Source: Marinomonas shanghaiensis (GTDB lineage Bacteria > Pseudomonadota > Gammaproteobacteria > Pseudomonadales > Marinomonadaceae). Taken from it: a stretch of 64,000 nucleotides of DNA. Below, in pieces: positions 16,675 through 25,222 of the stretch. Both the position numbers and the translations under genes were made by a program. The stretch lies in the NCBI RefSeq assembly GCF_003259175.1, contig NZ_QGOK01000004.1:1-64000 (forward strand), given 5' to 3'. Each line of letters begins with the position of its first letter. Within the stretch, counting starts at the first letter, position 1. A model generated the notes under the pieces. The model was not told where the DNA came from. It made no database searches and saw only the letters and a list, made by a program, of their open reading frames with translations.

Positions 16675-17583
16675 TTAATCGTTAGCATCGCGTTTTTTAT
16701 ATTCATTCCTTACCAAATACTCAACCATTTCATTGATTTTCATGTTTTTTTCTTCAGCTAGCGCATTGAGCTTTTGTTTAGTATTAAGCGTCATGCTGAT
16801 GCTGTAGGGTTTTTTACCACTCGATTTTTCACGGAATTTTTTCTGACTCCATGCTTTTTTCATTTTATCAATAACGAGTGCCTTACGGTCTACGTTATCA
16901 GATAAATCAATAGTAGCAATAACTGCGGCTTTTTTTTCTGCGTTAGAGGTAGGAATCCAAGCTTGTTCTAATGGTCTTTGAGTGATGTTTTGAAGATAGG
17001 ACCAGGCCCAAGCCCACTGAGAGGGGTTATTTTCTTCAAACCAGTGAACAATGGTTTCATTGAAGCGAATGCTCTGCCATTTGGCTTTTAAATCGTCGAG
17101 TAAATCTTGCTGTTGTTGAGCGTCGGCTTCGCCATCGTAAAAAGCATTGAGAATGTCCATTACTCTGTCAGTGACGTTGTCTCTTTCTGTTGAAAACGCC
17201 TTATCAGAAAGCATAACGAATTTGTTTTCTTGTGTTGTCTCATGTTCTTGGCTGGCGTCTCTTTTTTTCGTATGACTTTTTAAATAACACCAGACCCAGT
17301 TACATAATCGTTCGTCTTTTTTATCAATCCACCGAAAGTGGCTTGTAGGAAGTTGAGTCGACTTAAAGGCGGAACGCATTTGTGAGGCAAAGTTTTTAGG
17401 TGCTCGATTCTTTTTGACTAAATTGTCTAGCTCTTCATTGAGCTTTTTCACACGTTCCGTGTGCGTATTACCACGTAGGTTTCTTATTGAGGCACTTCGA
17501 ATGTTACTTAATAAATAATCTGCATAAAAAGCGCATTCTCTTTCCGACTTAGCTTCCAGAAACTCAATTTCGCCTTTAATCAT
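16675..17583 (-). CDS. Unrecognised protein with duplicated Trp-rich repeat and ribbon-helix-helix-like C-terminus
   Basis: I do not recognise this 302-residue protein. Residues 68-107 and 164-203 align without gaps over 40 positions, sharing Trp85/181, Trp96/192, Trp98/194, Tyr100/196, Leu101/197 and Thr105/201. A third, partial copy starts near residue 239: Asp239, Trp245, Phe250 and Glu252 match Asp163, Trp169, Phe174 and Glu176. The last 50 residues (KPYSISMTLNTKQKLNAL, then NEMVEYLVRNEY) look like a strand followed by two helices, as in ribbon-helix-helix DNA-binding domains, with some resemblance to the C-terminal half of MatP. The protein is charged, soluble and without signal peptide. 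It seems monocistronic. A DNA-binding role is inference. Confidence 0.7.
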   Translation of the reverse strand: MIKGEIEFLEAKSERECAFYADYLLSNIRSASIRNLRGNTHTERVKKLNEELDNLVKKNRAPKNFASQMRSAFKSTQLPTSHFRWIDKKDERLCNWVWCYLKSHTKKRDASQEHETTQENKFVMLSDKAFSTERDNVTDRVMDILNAFYDGEADAQQQQDLLDDLKAKWQSIRFNETIVHWFEENNPSQWAWAWSYLQNITQRPLEQAWIPTSNAEKKAAVIATIDLSDNVDRKALVIDKMKKAWSQKKFREKSSGKKPYSISMTLNTKQKLNALAEEKNMKINEMVEYLVRNEYKKRDAND

Positions 17584-17972
17584 ACTTATTTATTCCTTTT
17601 TGTTATTAGAGCATTCGAAAATACGGTTTATTACTGTGTAGTATGTTCCGTAAACTTTACGTGTATTTGTGTAACCTTACAATAGTTTTACAGTGAATCT
17701 GTTTGTTTTTTATTCATCTTTAAGACTCTTGAATGACTAGAATGGCGCGTGTCATCCCTCGGTTATGAGGGAGCGTAAAATCGGTAGAGACAAGTTTCGA
17801 TGAGAACGGTGAAGAGTCTTTTGAGGTGCTTTATAAAAGTGGTGCTTTTGTAATTGTATGAAGACACTGAAATGGGAAATGTGTTGTGTTAGGACGGTAA
17901 GCTCACACAGAGAGTGTATCGCGTTCTTGATGGCCAACTCTGTATAGTGGTTTAGAAGTGCATGACGCGTTG
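17584..17972. other. Intergenic region, no gene seen
   Basis: This 389-bp AT-rich gap separates two minus-strand genes and should hold the promoter of the repeat-containing protein. It has a small hairpin, CCCTC with GAGGG at 17756-17771. A 61-codon minus-strand frame here lacks a ribosome binding site and any recognisable motif. Confidence 0.45.
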
Positions 17973-19040
17973 TTAATCATGTGAACGGATTGTGTTTCGA
18001 CCAGCTTGTTTTGCCGCAAAGAGACGTTGATCCGCGAGAGTAAAGACATCGCTATTCGTATTGGCCTCGCTTGAGTAAGCAATGCCTATACTTATGGTTA
18101 TGCCTGCTATGTCATCAATTTTAAGGAGACTGATCCCTGCCCTTAGATTCTCCGCTAAGGTAATGACTTGTTGTGGTGTTCTATTCAGTGTTAAAACAAT
18201 AAATTCTTCTCCCCCCCAACGCCCCAATACATCATTGGGGTGAATGACTCGACTCAGCTTGGCTGCAATATGGCTGAGGACTTTATCACCGATTAAGTGA
18301 CCATGGATGTCATTCACTTGCTTAAAGTGATCGATGTCGACCACGAGTATCGCATAGCTTTGTTTTTGTTCTTCAGCGTCTAAATTGAGTTCAGTAAATA
18401 CCTTCTCGAGACCTCTGCGGTTGAGAATGCGTGTGAGTAGATCAATATACGCGTAGTTTTCAAGTACATCCGCCCGTGCCGCTGCTTTGTCTGTCTTAAT
18501 TCGCAGTCGAATGACAGTCCACAATAAGAATATGTAGATAATATGGGCAATTGCGATATTCAATACCACTCCCATTGTGTCATTAAACGACTGTTGTTGT
18601 ATGAGAACCGCAAAATGACCAATGATAGTGACCGTAAAAACCACAATAGTGGTAGGGGCGGCCTTTTTTACCTCTAGAAAAAGGTAGGCAATGACATAGT
18701 TTAGTCCTAACCATTGGGCTGCATTTGAGAATTGGCCATTGGGTGCTGAATGGTGCCACATACTCGAGCTGGTTAAATAGCCAGCGACAATAAAATACGT
18801 AATGAAATGCAGGCTTTGATGGTTCAGTTTGGTAACAGTATTCAGGATATACATTAAGGCAAATGCCAGAATACAAATAGGGTAGGCACGAGCATCAAAG
18901 GGAGAAATGAGGCCGCTTGAAAAGTCAATTGCCCAAATGGCACTGAAACCAAGGATCGCCATAATAAGTAGTCGACGGAATAATCTAGGCGATACCGAGG
19001 ATGTATTTAGGTGTCTGTTGTGGCTGGGCAAAGACTGCAT
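17973..19040 (-). CDS. Membrane-bound diguanylate cyclase
   Basis: The 355-residue protein has about six hydrophobic helices in residues 25-180 and a GGDEF domain after residue 195. The active loop is GGEEF at 276-280, so cyclic di-GMP synthesis is expected. The place of the inhibitory RxxD site is HPND, with His for Arg, so product inhibition may be weak. The membrane part resembles MASE-type sensors but I cannot assign a class. It lies 147 bp after the end of the chemoreceptor gene on the same strand. Confidence 0.9.
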   Translation of the reverse strand: MQSLPSHNRHLNTSSVSPRLFRRLLIMAILGFSAIWAIDFSSGLISPFDARAYPICILAFALMYILNTVTKLNHQSLHFITYFIVAGYLTSSSMWHHSAPNGQFSNAAQWLGLNYVIAYLFLEVKKAAPTTIVVFTVTIIGHFAVLIQQQSFNDTMGVVLNIAIAHIIYIFLLWTVIRLRIKTDKAAARADVLENYAYIDLLTRILNRRGLEKVFTELNLDAEEQKQSYAILVVDIDHFKQVNDIHGHLIGDKVLSHIAAKLSRVIHPNDVLGRWGGEEFIVLTLNRTPQQVITLAENLRAGISLLKIDDIAGITISIGIAYSSEANTNSDVFTLADQRLFAAKQAGRNTIRSHD

Positions 19041-19187
19041 GATTGGTGAGCCGAAAATCTACGATAGAGGCCTAGTATATAGCGCGTTTGTCGAGTTGTG
19101 GGAAGTCGTTGAGCAAATTGAGCCAGGATAGTTAAGCCGTCTATGTTAGAAAACGGCTTTACTATCCTCAAATTGCCTAACAATTTG

Positions 19188-20816
19188 TTAGGCAATAAAG
19201 CGATTTAATTCATTTTTTAACGACAAGGTTGATATTTGTAGTCTATCTGCTGCATCTGCAATTTCTTCTGTGCTGTGTCTATTATGAGCCGCTTGGTTTT
19301 CGACATTTGATACGAGGGACAACACTTGGCGAATATCGATTAGTACCTTAGCCACGTTGCCAGAGGTGTGCTGTACTTTTTGACGCGTATCCAGCATGGT
19401 GGTGGAGCTGTCTGTAATGCTTTGCATGGCTTGAGATGATTCAGAAAGCAGTTGCTTGAATTGACCTTCACTGTCTTTCATTTTTTCTGCGACATTGCTT
19501 ATCGCTGAAACAATGTTAGCAATGGCGGTACTGGTTTCATTCAGACTGCTTTGTGTTCGAATCGCAAGTTGTCGAACTTCATCGGCGACGACAGCAAAGC
19601 CTCGACCTTCTTCGCCCGCTCGGGCGGCTTCAATCGCGGCATTTAATGCTAATAGATTGGTTTGATCTGCTATGCCACTAATAGCGGAAAGAATATTATT
19701 CACATCCTCAGCTTTGTGTGAAAGCGTGTTCAACTCGTCAGAAAGTCTTGATTGGGATTCTGCTGTACTATTGATAATGTCTGTTACCTTGCTAAAAGCA
19801 TGTTGTCCTTTTTCAAGAGAGTTGCTTGCTTTTTGAGTGTCTTCCACGGTTAAGGTTAACTCTTCATCGGAAGAAGCAAGTAGGTCGCAAGTAGATGTGG
19901 CATGCAGGCGAACTTCGTCAACGGCATGAGCGATTTTCTGTGCGGCGACACGAATTTCTTTACTACTGCCTTGTAACTGAGAGGATACGGCTGAGTTTTC
20001 AATGGCGGAGTGTGTCGATATCGCCAAAGTGGATTGGAATTCGGTAATCAGATTATTGAAATCTGCTAAAAGAAGGCCAATCTCATCTGAACTGGTTTTC
20101 GTGCGCAGTGTTAGGTTTCGCGTGGTTGCTATGGTACGCATCAGTACCTGAGCATCGGCTAGCGGCTTGAGTATGCGGGATACAAGCCAGAATATGATCG
20201 CAGAAGAGAGTAAAAAGATGACTAAGCCAATCATGCCGGAAACGAATAGGGTAGAGTTAAGTTCGGCTTGAATGGTAGAGATAGGTGTATCAACACCCAC
20301 TACAAAGGTTTTGCCTGTGCTGGTTCTGTATGGAATAAAAACAGATCGGAAAGTGCCCCATTCATCGGTATATTCATCAAAAATGGGCGTGGCATTATTT
20401 TTTGAGAACGCGCTGACTAACTTATCACTTGGCTCATCGTAAGGCGTTAGAGGGGCACGGAATGTTTTTGTTTCGACATCTTCTTGTTCTGGCGTGTCGA
20501 GTACAAACAACACTTTATCAGACGGTTTAATCATGGTGTACATGTATTTTATGTCTGATGATTGCAGTATGTTGTAGGCTTTTAATTGCAGCGCATCAGA
20601 CTCAGCTTTGGAAAAATTTCCGTTAAACGCATCATCATATACGTTGTCGCCAATTAATTGCCTAGCAACCTGAGCTGCAAAGACAAGATTGCTGTCTATT
20701 TGCTCATACAGATCAGTTTTTCGCACATCATAAAGATGGAAAGTGTAGCTAACACTCGCTAAGGCACTGAGCAAAAGGACCGTGGATAAGAGACGAGATT
20801 TAATCGTGGTGAACAT
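19188..20816 (-). CDS. Methyl-accepting chemotaxis protein
   Basis: The 542-residue receptor has an N-terminal membrane helix (residues 7-28), a periplasmic sensor of about 150 residues, a second membrane helix near 190-212, a HAMP region and a long signalling coiled coil. The conserved hairpin tip [20 protein letters not shown] is near residues 385-410. The sensor looks like a single Cache-like domain, so a small organic ligand bound directly is likely but unknown. The ATG at 20816 has AAGGAAA upstream; the ORF extension to 20861 has none. No CheA or CheW genes are close. Confidence 0.93.
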   Translation of the reverse strand: MFTTIKSRLLSTVLLLSALASVSYTFHLYDVRKTDLYEQIDSNLVFAAQVARQLIGDNVYDDAFNGNFSKAESDALQLKAYNILQSSDIKYMYTMIKPSDKVLFVLDTPEQEDVETKTFRAPLTPYDEPSDKLVSAFSKNNATPIFDEYTDEWGTFRSVFIPYRTSTGKTFVVGVDTPISTIQAELNSTLFVSGMIGLVIFLLSSAIIFWLVSRILKPLADAQVLMRTIATTRNLTLRTKTSSDEIGLLLADFNNLITEFQSTLAISTHSAIENSAVSSQLQGSSKEIRVAAQKIAHAVDEVRLHATSTCDLLASSDEELTLTVEDTQKASNSLEKGQHAFSKVTDIINSTAESQSRLSDELNTLSHKAEDVNNILSAISGIADQTNLLALNAAIEAARAGEEGRGFAVVADEVRQLAIRTQSSLNETSTAIANIVSAISNVAEKMKDSEGQFKQLLSESSQAMQSITDSSTTMLDTRQKVQHTSGNVAKVLIDIRQVLSLVSNVENQAAHNRHSTEEIADAADRLQISTLSLKNELNRFIA

Positions 20817-20911
20817 TTGATTTCCTTTCAAAGCAAGCCTGTAAAATGGGTATTTATCCACGTCTGTTTGATCATGAGATCGGTCGATTATATGAGCAAA
20901 TTTGTTTCTGT

Positions 20912-22159
20912 CTAATATTTTCTTTTAGGCTTCTTCTTACTAGATGCTGAGAGACCTAAGGCTTTGGCTCTGAGTTCTTTTTTGGATGGTTCGCGTTTTT
21001 TGGGTGCCTCCAGAGTCTTCGTTAAGTCAGGCTCAAAACCAGGGAGCCATTGCGGTAAAAATTGTTCGCCCACAAGCTTTTCGATGTCCGTTAGTAAGTA
21101 GCGTTCTGCTTCGGTAACCAATGATATCGCCAGACCTTTTGTGCCTGCACGGCCCGTTCGTCCGATGCGGTGGATATAATCTTCAGCGTTATAAGGTAGC
21201 TCGTGATTTATCACATACTGCAGCTGTTCGATATCGATCCCCCGTGCCGCAACGTCGGTTGCGATAAGTGCACGCACCTTTCCCGCTTTAAAATCGGTTA
21301 ACACTCGCTCTCGAGCCCCTTGAGATTTGTCACCATGAAAGGACTGAGTCGCAATGCCGTCCTTTTGCATTTCGTTAGCAAGTTCATCCGCGCCCTGTTT
21401 GGTGCGGGTAAAAATGAGTACCTGCTGCCAATTTTTAGAGCCAATAAGGAACGACAATAAGGCGCTTTTTCGCTTTTTATCAACGGCATAGATACGTTGT
21501 TCTACTTGTGTTGCCGTGGTGTTACGGCTATCGACTTCGATCAGCTGTGGCTCTTTTAATAAGGTTTTACTGAGAGCAAAGATGTCGTCATTAAAGGTTG
21601 CGGAAAAGAACAGCGTCTGTCTTGTCTGTGGCAAATTTTTTAATATTCTTTGGATATCTATGATAAAGCCCATGTCCAACATTCTGTCTGCTTCATCCAA
21701 AACCAATGTTTGTAATGCACTGACATTAATCAGTTTTTTCATAATCAATTCAAGTAAGCGCCCTGGTGTCGCAACCAGAACATCGCATCCTTGTTGTAAG
21801 GCATCCAGTTGTACATTGATACTGGCACCACCATAGGCAACAACAGAGTGAATTGACATTCCCTGACCATACTTCACAAAGCTCGCATGAACTTGTTGTG
21901 CCAATTCTCGTGTCGGTGTTAACACCAGAACTTGGACGCCTTCGACCGAATTTGTGCTCTTATTATGTTTAACTCGTTGTAAAAGTGGCAAAGCAAACGC
22001 GGCTGTTTTCCCCGTACCCGTCTGAGCACCAGCCATGACGTCCTTACCCATCAAAACCACTGGTATCGCGGCAAGTTGAATTGGCGTTGGCGTGATATAA
22101 CCAAGCGTATTTACCTGATTTAAAATGTCTTGATGAAGTCCTAAAGACGCAAAGCTCAT
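20912..22159 (-). CDS. rhlE: DEAD-box ATP-dependent RNA helicase, RhlE type
   Basis: The 415-residue protein has the complete DEAD-box set: Q motif ([11 protein letters not shown]), motif I AQTGTGKT with Lys51, motif II DEAD near residue 155, SAT near 188, and ARGID and [10 protein letters not shown] in the second RecA domain. The C-terminal tail is short and basic (KKKPKRKY), typical of RhlE. It unwinds RNA helices in ribosome assembly and RNA decay. It is transcribed alone. Confidence 0.92.
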   Translation of the reverse strand: MSFASLGLHQDILNQVNTLGYITPTPIQLAAIPVVLMGKDVMAGAQTGTGKTAAFALPLLQRVKHNKSTNSVEGVQVLVLTPTRELAQQVHASFVKYGQGMSIHSVVAYGGASINVQLDALQQGCDVLVATPGRLLELIMKKLINVSALQTLVLDEADRMLDMGFIIDIQRILKNLPQTRQTLFFSATFNDDIFALSKTLLKEPQLIEVDSRNTTATQVEQRIYAVDKKRKSALLSFLIGSKNWQQVLIFTRTKQGADELANEMQKDGIATQSFHGDKSQGARERVLTDFKAGKVRALIATDVAARGIDIEQLQYVINHELPYNAEDYIHRIGRTGRAGTKGLAISLVTEAERYLLTDIEKLVGEQFLPQWLPGFEPDLTKTLEAPKKREPSKKELRAKALGLSASSKKKPKRKY

Positions 22160-22618
22160 GACGGTCTCACTTGTATAGATGGGTATAAATAGAGGGCGCT
22201 ATTGTAGCACTTTGTCATGGGCAGTTACTCAACAAAAAAGTACGGCGTAGGCGTGACTTTGTTGTTTATTCGGTGTCCTGTCAGTATCCCAAGATTGACG
22301 GATTAGGAAGATGTGCCAATTGTTTTAAAATTTCATAACGAAGTGGCAAAAAAACATAAAGTGTAGTTTTTTCTTCATTTCTTGCTTGTTCTTTAAGATA
22401 TTTAAAATTGGATATATAGCTGGTCGATTTATTTTTGTTTTATATCAATAAGTTGAGGTTTATTTATGTCATCTTAAAAAATTAAGTAAAAAATAAGAAA
22501 GAATATTGTTGTTTGATTGTTGTAATAAAGTTACTGAAATGTATTATTGATAGTGAAAACACACGTTTTTGTTGAAGTCTATTTATTATAAAAACAACAT
22601 ACAATTAGGTCTGAAATC
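22160..22618. other. Long AT-rich leader and promoter region of the porin gene
   Basis: This 459-bp gap has no gene that I can support. It is AT-rich and ends in ATTAGGTCTGAAATC before the porin ATG. Highly expressed porin genes often have long control regions like this. I could not pick a clear activator site. Confidence 0.45.
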
Positions 22619-23599
22619 ATGAAAAAAACTATTCTAGCTACTGCTATTGTTAGCAGCATCCTATCTGTAAGTGCTGTTCAAGCTGCTCCCGTCTTCGATG
22701 CCAACTTCGAGTTAAATACCGACGCTGTAGATAAAGCGACAGGCGATACAACCTATGATCAAAATGGTCGAGTTGAGCTAAATGCTTACAGCAAGCATAC
22801 GTCTGGTGATAACTTCTTTGCAGGTAAAGGCTCTGTTTTATTGAATACTGATGGTGAAGCAACCGTTGATGATGCTTTTATCCAATTCGGTAACAGTGCT
22901 TGGGATTTCCAATTGGGTCGCTTTGAGGCGATTAACTTATTCCCGTTAGCAAAAGATACTTTGATTGTTCATGCCATTGATGACAGTGTGTATGAAGCGA
23001 ATAAAGTGCGTGGTCGTGTAGGCGATGGCGGCGGTCAGATTGCGTTCCATTATAAAGCCAGCGAAGCGCTAAAATTTGAAGTAGATACAATCTACGGTGA
23101 CGGCGATCCGGATGATTCTACAGTTGTAGGTAATGGTGATGACACTACCGCGATTTCTGGCGTGCGTCCATCGGTGACGTTCGTGACGGATGCGGCAACG
23201 ATCAGTGCGGGTTTTGAAAGCGTGAAATACGACCAAGTTGGTGGCACTACGGTTGATCTATCTGGTTATGGCGTAACGGCGAACTTTGATGTGGGTGCGG
23301 CCAACGTTAACCTTGCTGCAGCGCACAGCAAAGACGACAACACAGACAAGAAAATCTCTTCATTTGTTGCCAACATGGTATACGGAAACTTTGGTTTGGG
23401 TGTGATTGCGTCTAGCGTTGATGATGGCGCAACGGATCCATCTCTAGTAACCACTTACATTGCTTACACTGTACCAGTGCTAGACATTGAAAATGCAACG
23501 GTGACCTTCGCGGGTTCTTACTCAACTGCGGATGATGTTGCAGTGGGCACGAACGATAAAACTACAGCAGCACGAGTTCGTTTTAACTACGGTTTCTAA
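22619..23599 (+). CDS. Outer-membrane porin, probably sugar-selective
   Basis: The 326-residue protein has a clean signal peptide (residues 1-22, ending VQA) and about 16 alternating strands with a terminal Phe (RVRFNYGF). The segment QLGRFEAINLFPLAKDT is reminiscent of glycoporins of the RafY type, but I hold that only as a possibility. It faces convergently a GPH symporter and GH3 glucosidase, so a glycoside-uptake porin is plausible. Confidence 0.8.
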   Translation: MKKTILATAIVSSILSVSAVQAAPVFDANFELNTDAVDKATGDTTYDQNGRVELNAYSKHTSGDNFFAGKGSVLLNTDGEATVDDAFIQFGNSAWDFQLGRFEAINLFPLAKDTLIVHAIDDSVYEANKVRGRVGDGGGQIAFHYKASEALKFEVDTIYGDGDPDDSTVVGNGDDTTAISGVRPSVTFVTDAATISAGFESVKYDQVGGTTVDLSGYGVTANFDVGAANVNLAAAHSKDDNTDKKISSFVANMVYGNFGLGVIASSVDDGATDPSLVTTYIAYTVPVLDIENATVTFAGSYSTADDVAVGTNDKTTAARVRFNYGF

Positions 23600-23614
23600 C
23601 GTGTAGTTAAAGAT

Positions 23615-23660
23615 AAGAACAATATCGTTGGTTACTCCCTTTTCTGATGATATTGTTCTT
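23615..23660 (+). terminator. Probable terminator after the porin gene
   Basis: AAGAACAATATC (23615-23626) pairs with GATATTGTTCTT (23649-23660) as a perfect 12-bp stem around a 22-base loop. The stem is AT-rich and the T run is short, so its strength is uncertain. Confidence 0.6.
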
Positions 23661-23767
23661 CCCTCGTGCTGGGGTTACTTTACTTTTTTTGAATAGTCTC
23701 TGTTCTTTCTTAGCTTTTCACAATAAGTTGGAAGCAAGCTGTAGTGAAAACATGAAATACTTTTCGT

Positions 23768-25120
23768 TTAGGTCGCTTGTTTAGAAGCGATTGTCTTCAT
23801 GTCCTCTAGTACTTTGTCGGTGAGTTTGTAGCTGTACAAGAAAATGGCCAAGCCTATCGTAGCGCCAATAGCGTTACCTAAATTTAGAGCGTCCCACATA
23901 CCTTGAATGACCTGTTGAGGTTGCTGCACGACCGTTCCCCCTGTTGATTCAATAAAACCCACCATAGCAAGGTAGCCCATGGCAATGGCGCCACCAACGG
24001 CTGTTGTGGCTTTATTCGCAAAGGTTTGGGTGGCAAAAGTGACGGCTTCTAAGCGTTGACCGGAACGGATATAGCCATATTCAATACAGTCGGCAATAAA
24101 GATACTCGGCATAATTAATGTGACGCCAAGCGCAATGGCTTTCAGCATGGTGAAAGCAATGAATACTTCAAGATATTCGTAACCCATTAACCAGATAATG
24201 ATCGACAAGACGGCGAGCGCGGCAGAAGCCAAAGCAAAGGTGGCGATTTTGCCAACCTTACGAATGCCAATTGGAACTAACGGTGAGGCCAGCATGGCAG
24301 GGCCAATCATAGCGAAGAGCAATAGACCGGAAAGAGAAGGGTCATCGAAAACATCGCGGGCAATATAAGGCATTAGGGTGAAGGCAACGTTTGACCCACC
24401 AATAAAGACAAAGGCGAGAATAAACATCAGCAAGTACTGGTTACCAGTGACGGTGCCCACTATTTGTTTAAGAGTGGGAATCTCTTGTGCTACGACGTGG
24501 CGTTCTTTCACTCTGCGTATGGTTAACATCAGAAGCATGGCGGTGATGCACATAATGACAGCAGCCAGAGTCCATTTCCCGCCTAGCTTTTCGACCAGCC
24601 AAGGTGCGCTAATCATGGCGATAACCATGCCCACAAAGCCGCCAAAACGCACAAAAGAATAGATGACATTTCGCTCATCTTTGTTTTGTGTCATTACTGA
24701 ACCTATAGCATAGGCGGGCGCATCAGAGACGGTATATAACATTCCCCAGCCAACATAGGTAACAAAGGCGTAAGTAACGCGCAGCCACATTGGCTGCTCA
24801 GCAAGGTAATCACCGAAGGCAAATATCAATACGGTAGCAAGAGGCACGGCCCAAGCGATAGCGTTCACCCAAGGTTTGAATTTTCCACCGCTAAAGCGGC
24901 TTCGTTCGACGAGAATCGAAAGAATGGGATCATTAACCGCGTCCCACACCCTGGCCAAAAGAAAAATAATACCCACTGTGCCAGCGGATAAGCCCAGTAC
25001 AGAGGTGTAGTAAACACTGATGAAAATAGTCACAAACATAAAGATAATGTTTTGACCGGTGAAAAACGTGTAATAGCTTAGTCGTTCAAGACGACGGGTT
25101 TCATAGTTTGTTTTGGACAT
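23768..25120 (-). CDS. GPH-family sugar:cation symporter
   Basis: The 450-residue protein has about 12 membrane helices and the signature DAVNDPILSILVERSRF near residue 55, typical of the glycoside-pentoside-hexuronide:cation symporter family (MelB, GusB, XynB). It should bring a glycoside into the cell with a cation. I choose the ATG at 25120, which has GAGG upstream, over 25165. It lies 102 bp after the GH3 beta-glucosidase on the same strand, with a hairpin between them, so it may be transcribed with it or separately. Confidence 0.87.
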   Translation of the reverse strand: MSKTNYETRRLERLSYYTFFTGQNIIFMFVTIFISVYYTSVLGLSAGTVGIIFLLARVWDAVNDPILSILVERSRFSGGKFKPWVNAIAWAVPLATVLIFAFGDYLAEQPMWLRVTYAFVTYVGWGMLYTVSDAPAYAIGSVMTQNKDERNVIYSFVRFGGFVGMVIAMISAPWLVEKLGGKWTLAAVIMCITAMLLMLTIRRVKERHVVAQEIPTLKQIVGTVTGNQYLLMFILAFVFIGGSNVAFTLMPYIARDVFDDPSLSGLLLFAMIGPAMLASPLVPIGIRKVGKIATFALASAALAVLSIIIWLMGYEYLEVFIAFTMLKAIALGVTLIMPSIFIADCIEYGYIRSGQRLEAVTFATQTFANKATTAVGGAIAMGYLAMVGFIESTGGTVVQQPQQVIQGMWDALNLGNAIGATIGLAIFLYSYKLTDKVLEDMKTIASKQAT

Positions 25121-25154
25121 AGTTGCCTCGTTGTTTTTATTATTTATCAACCCT

Positions 25155-25197
25155 AAAACCGTCATTACGTGTCAGTGATAGTCGTAATGACGGTTTT
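25155..25197 (+). terminator. Strong hairpin between GH3 and symporter genes
   Basis: AAAACCGTCATTACG pairs perfectly over 15 bp with CGTAATGACGGTTTT around a 13-base loop. The longer T run follows it on the plus strand, while on the minus strand, where both genes lie, only four T follow. It could end GH3 transcripts or partly attenuate the symporter. Confidence 0.7.
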
Positions 25198-25222
25198 TTT
25201 AACCAGTATTCGAAGGTGCCTT

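Noticed and set aside
17752-17937. 61-codon frame between two minus-strand genes
   Set aside because: No start signal and no motif.
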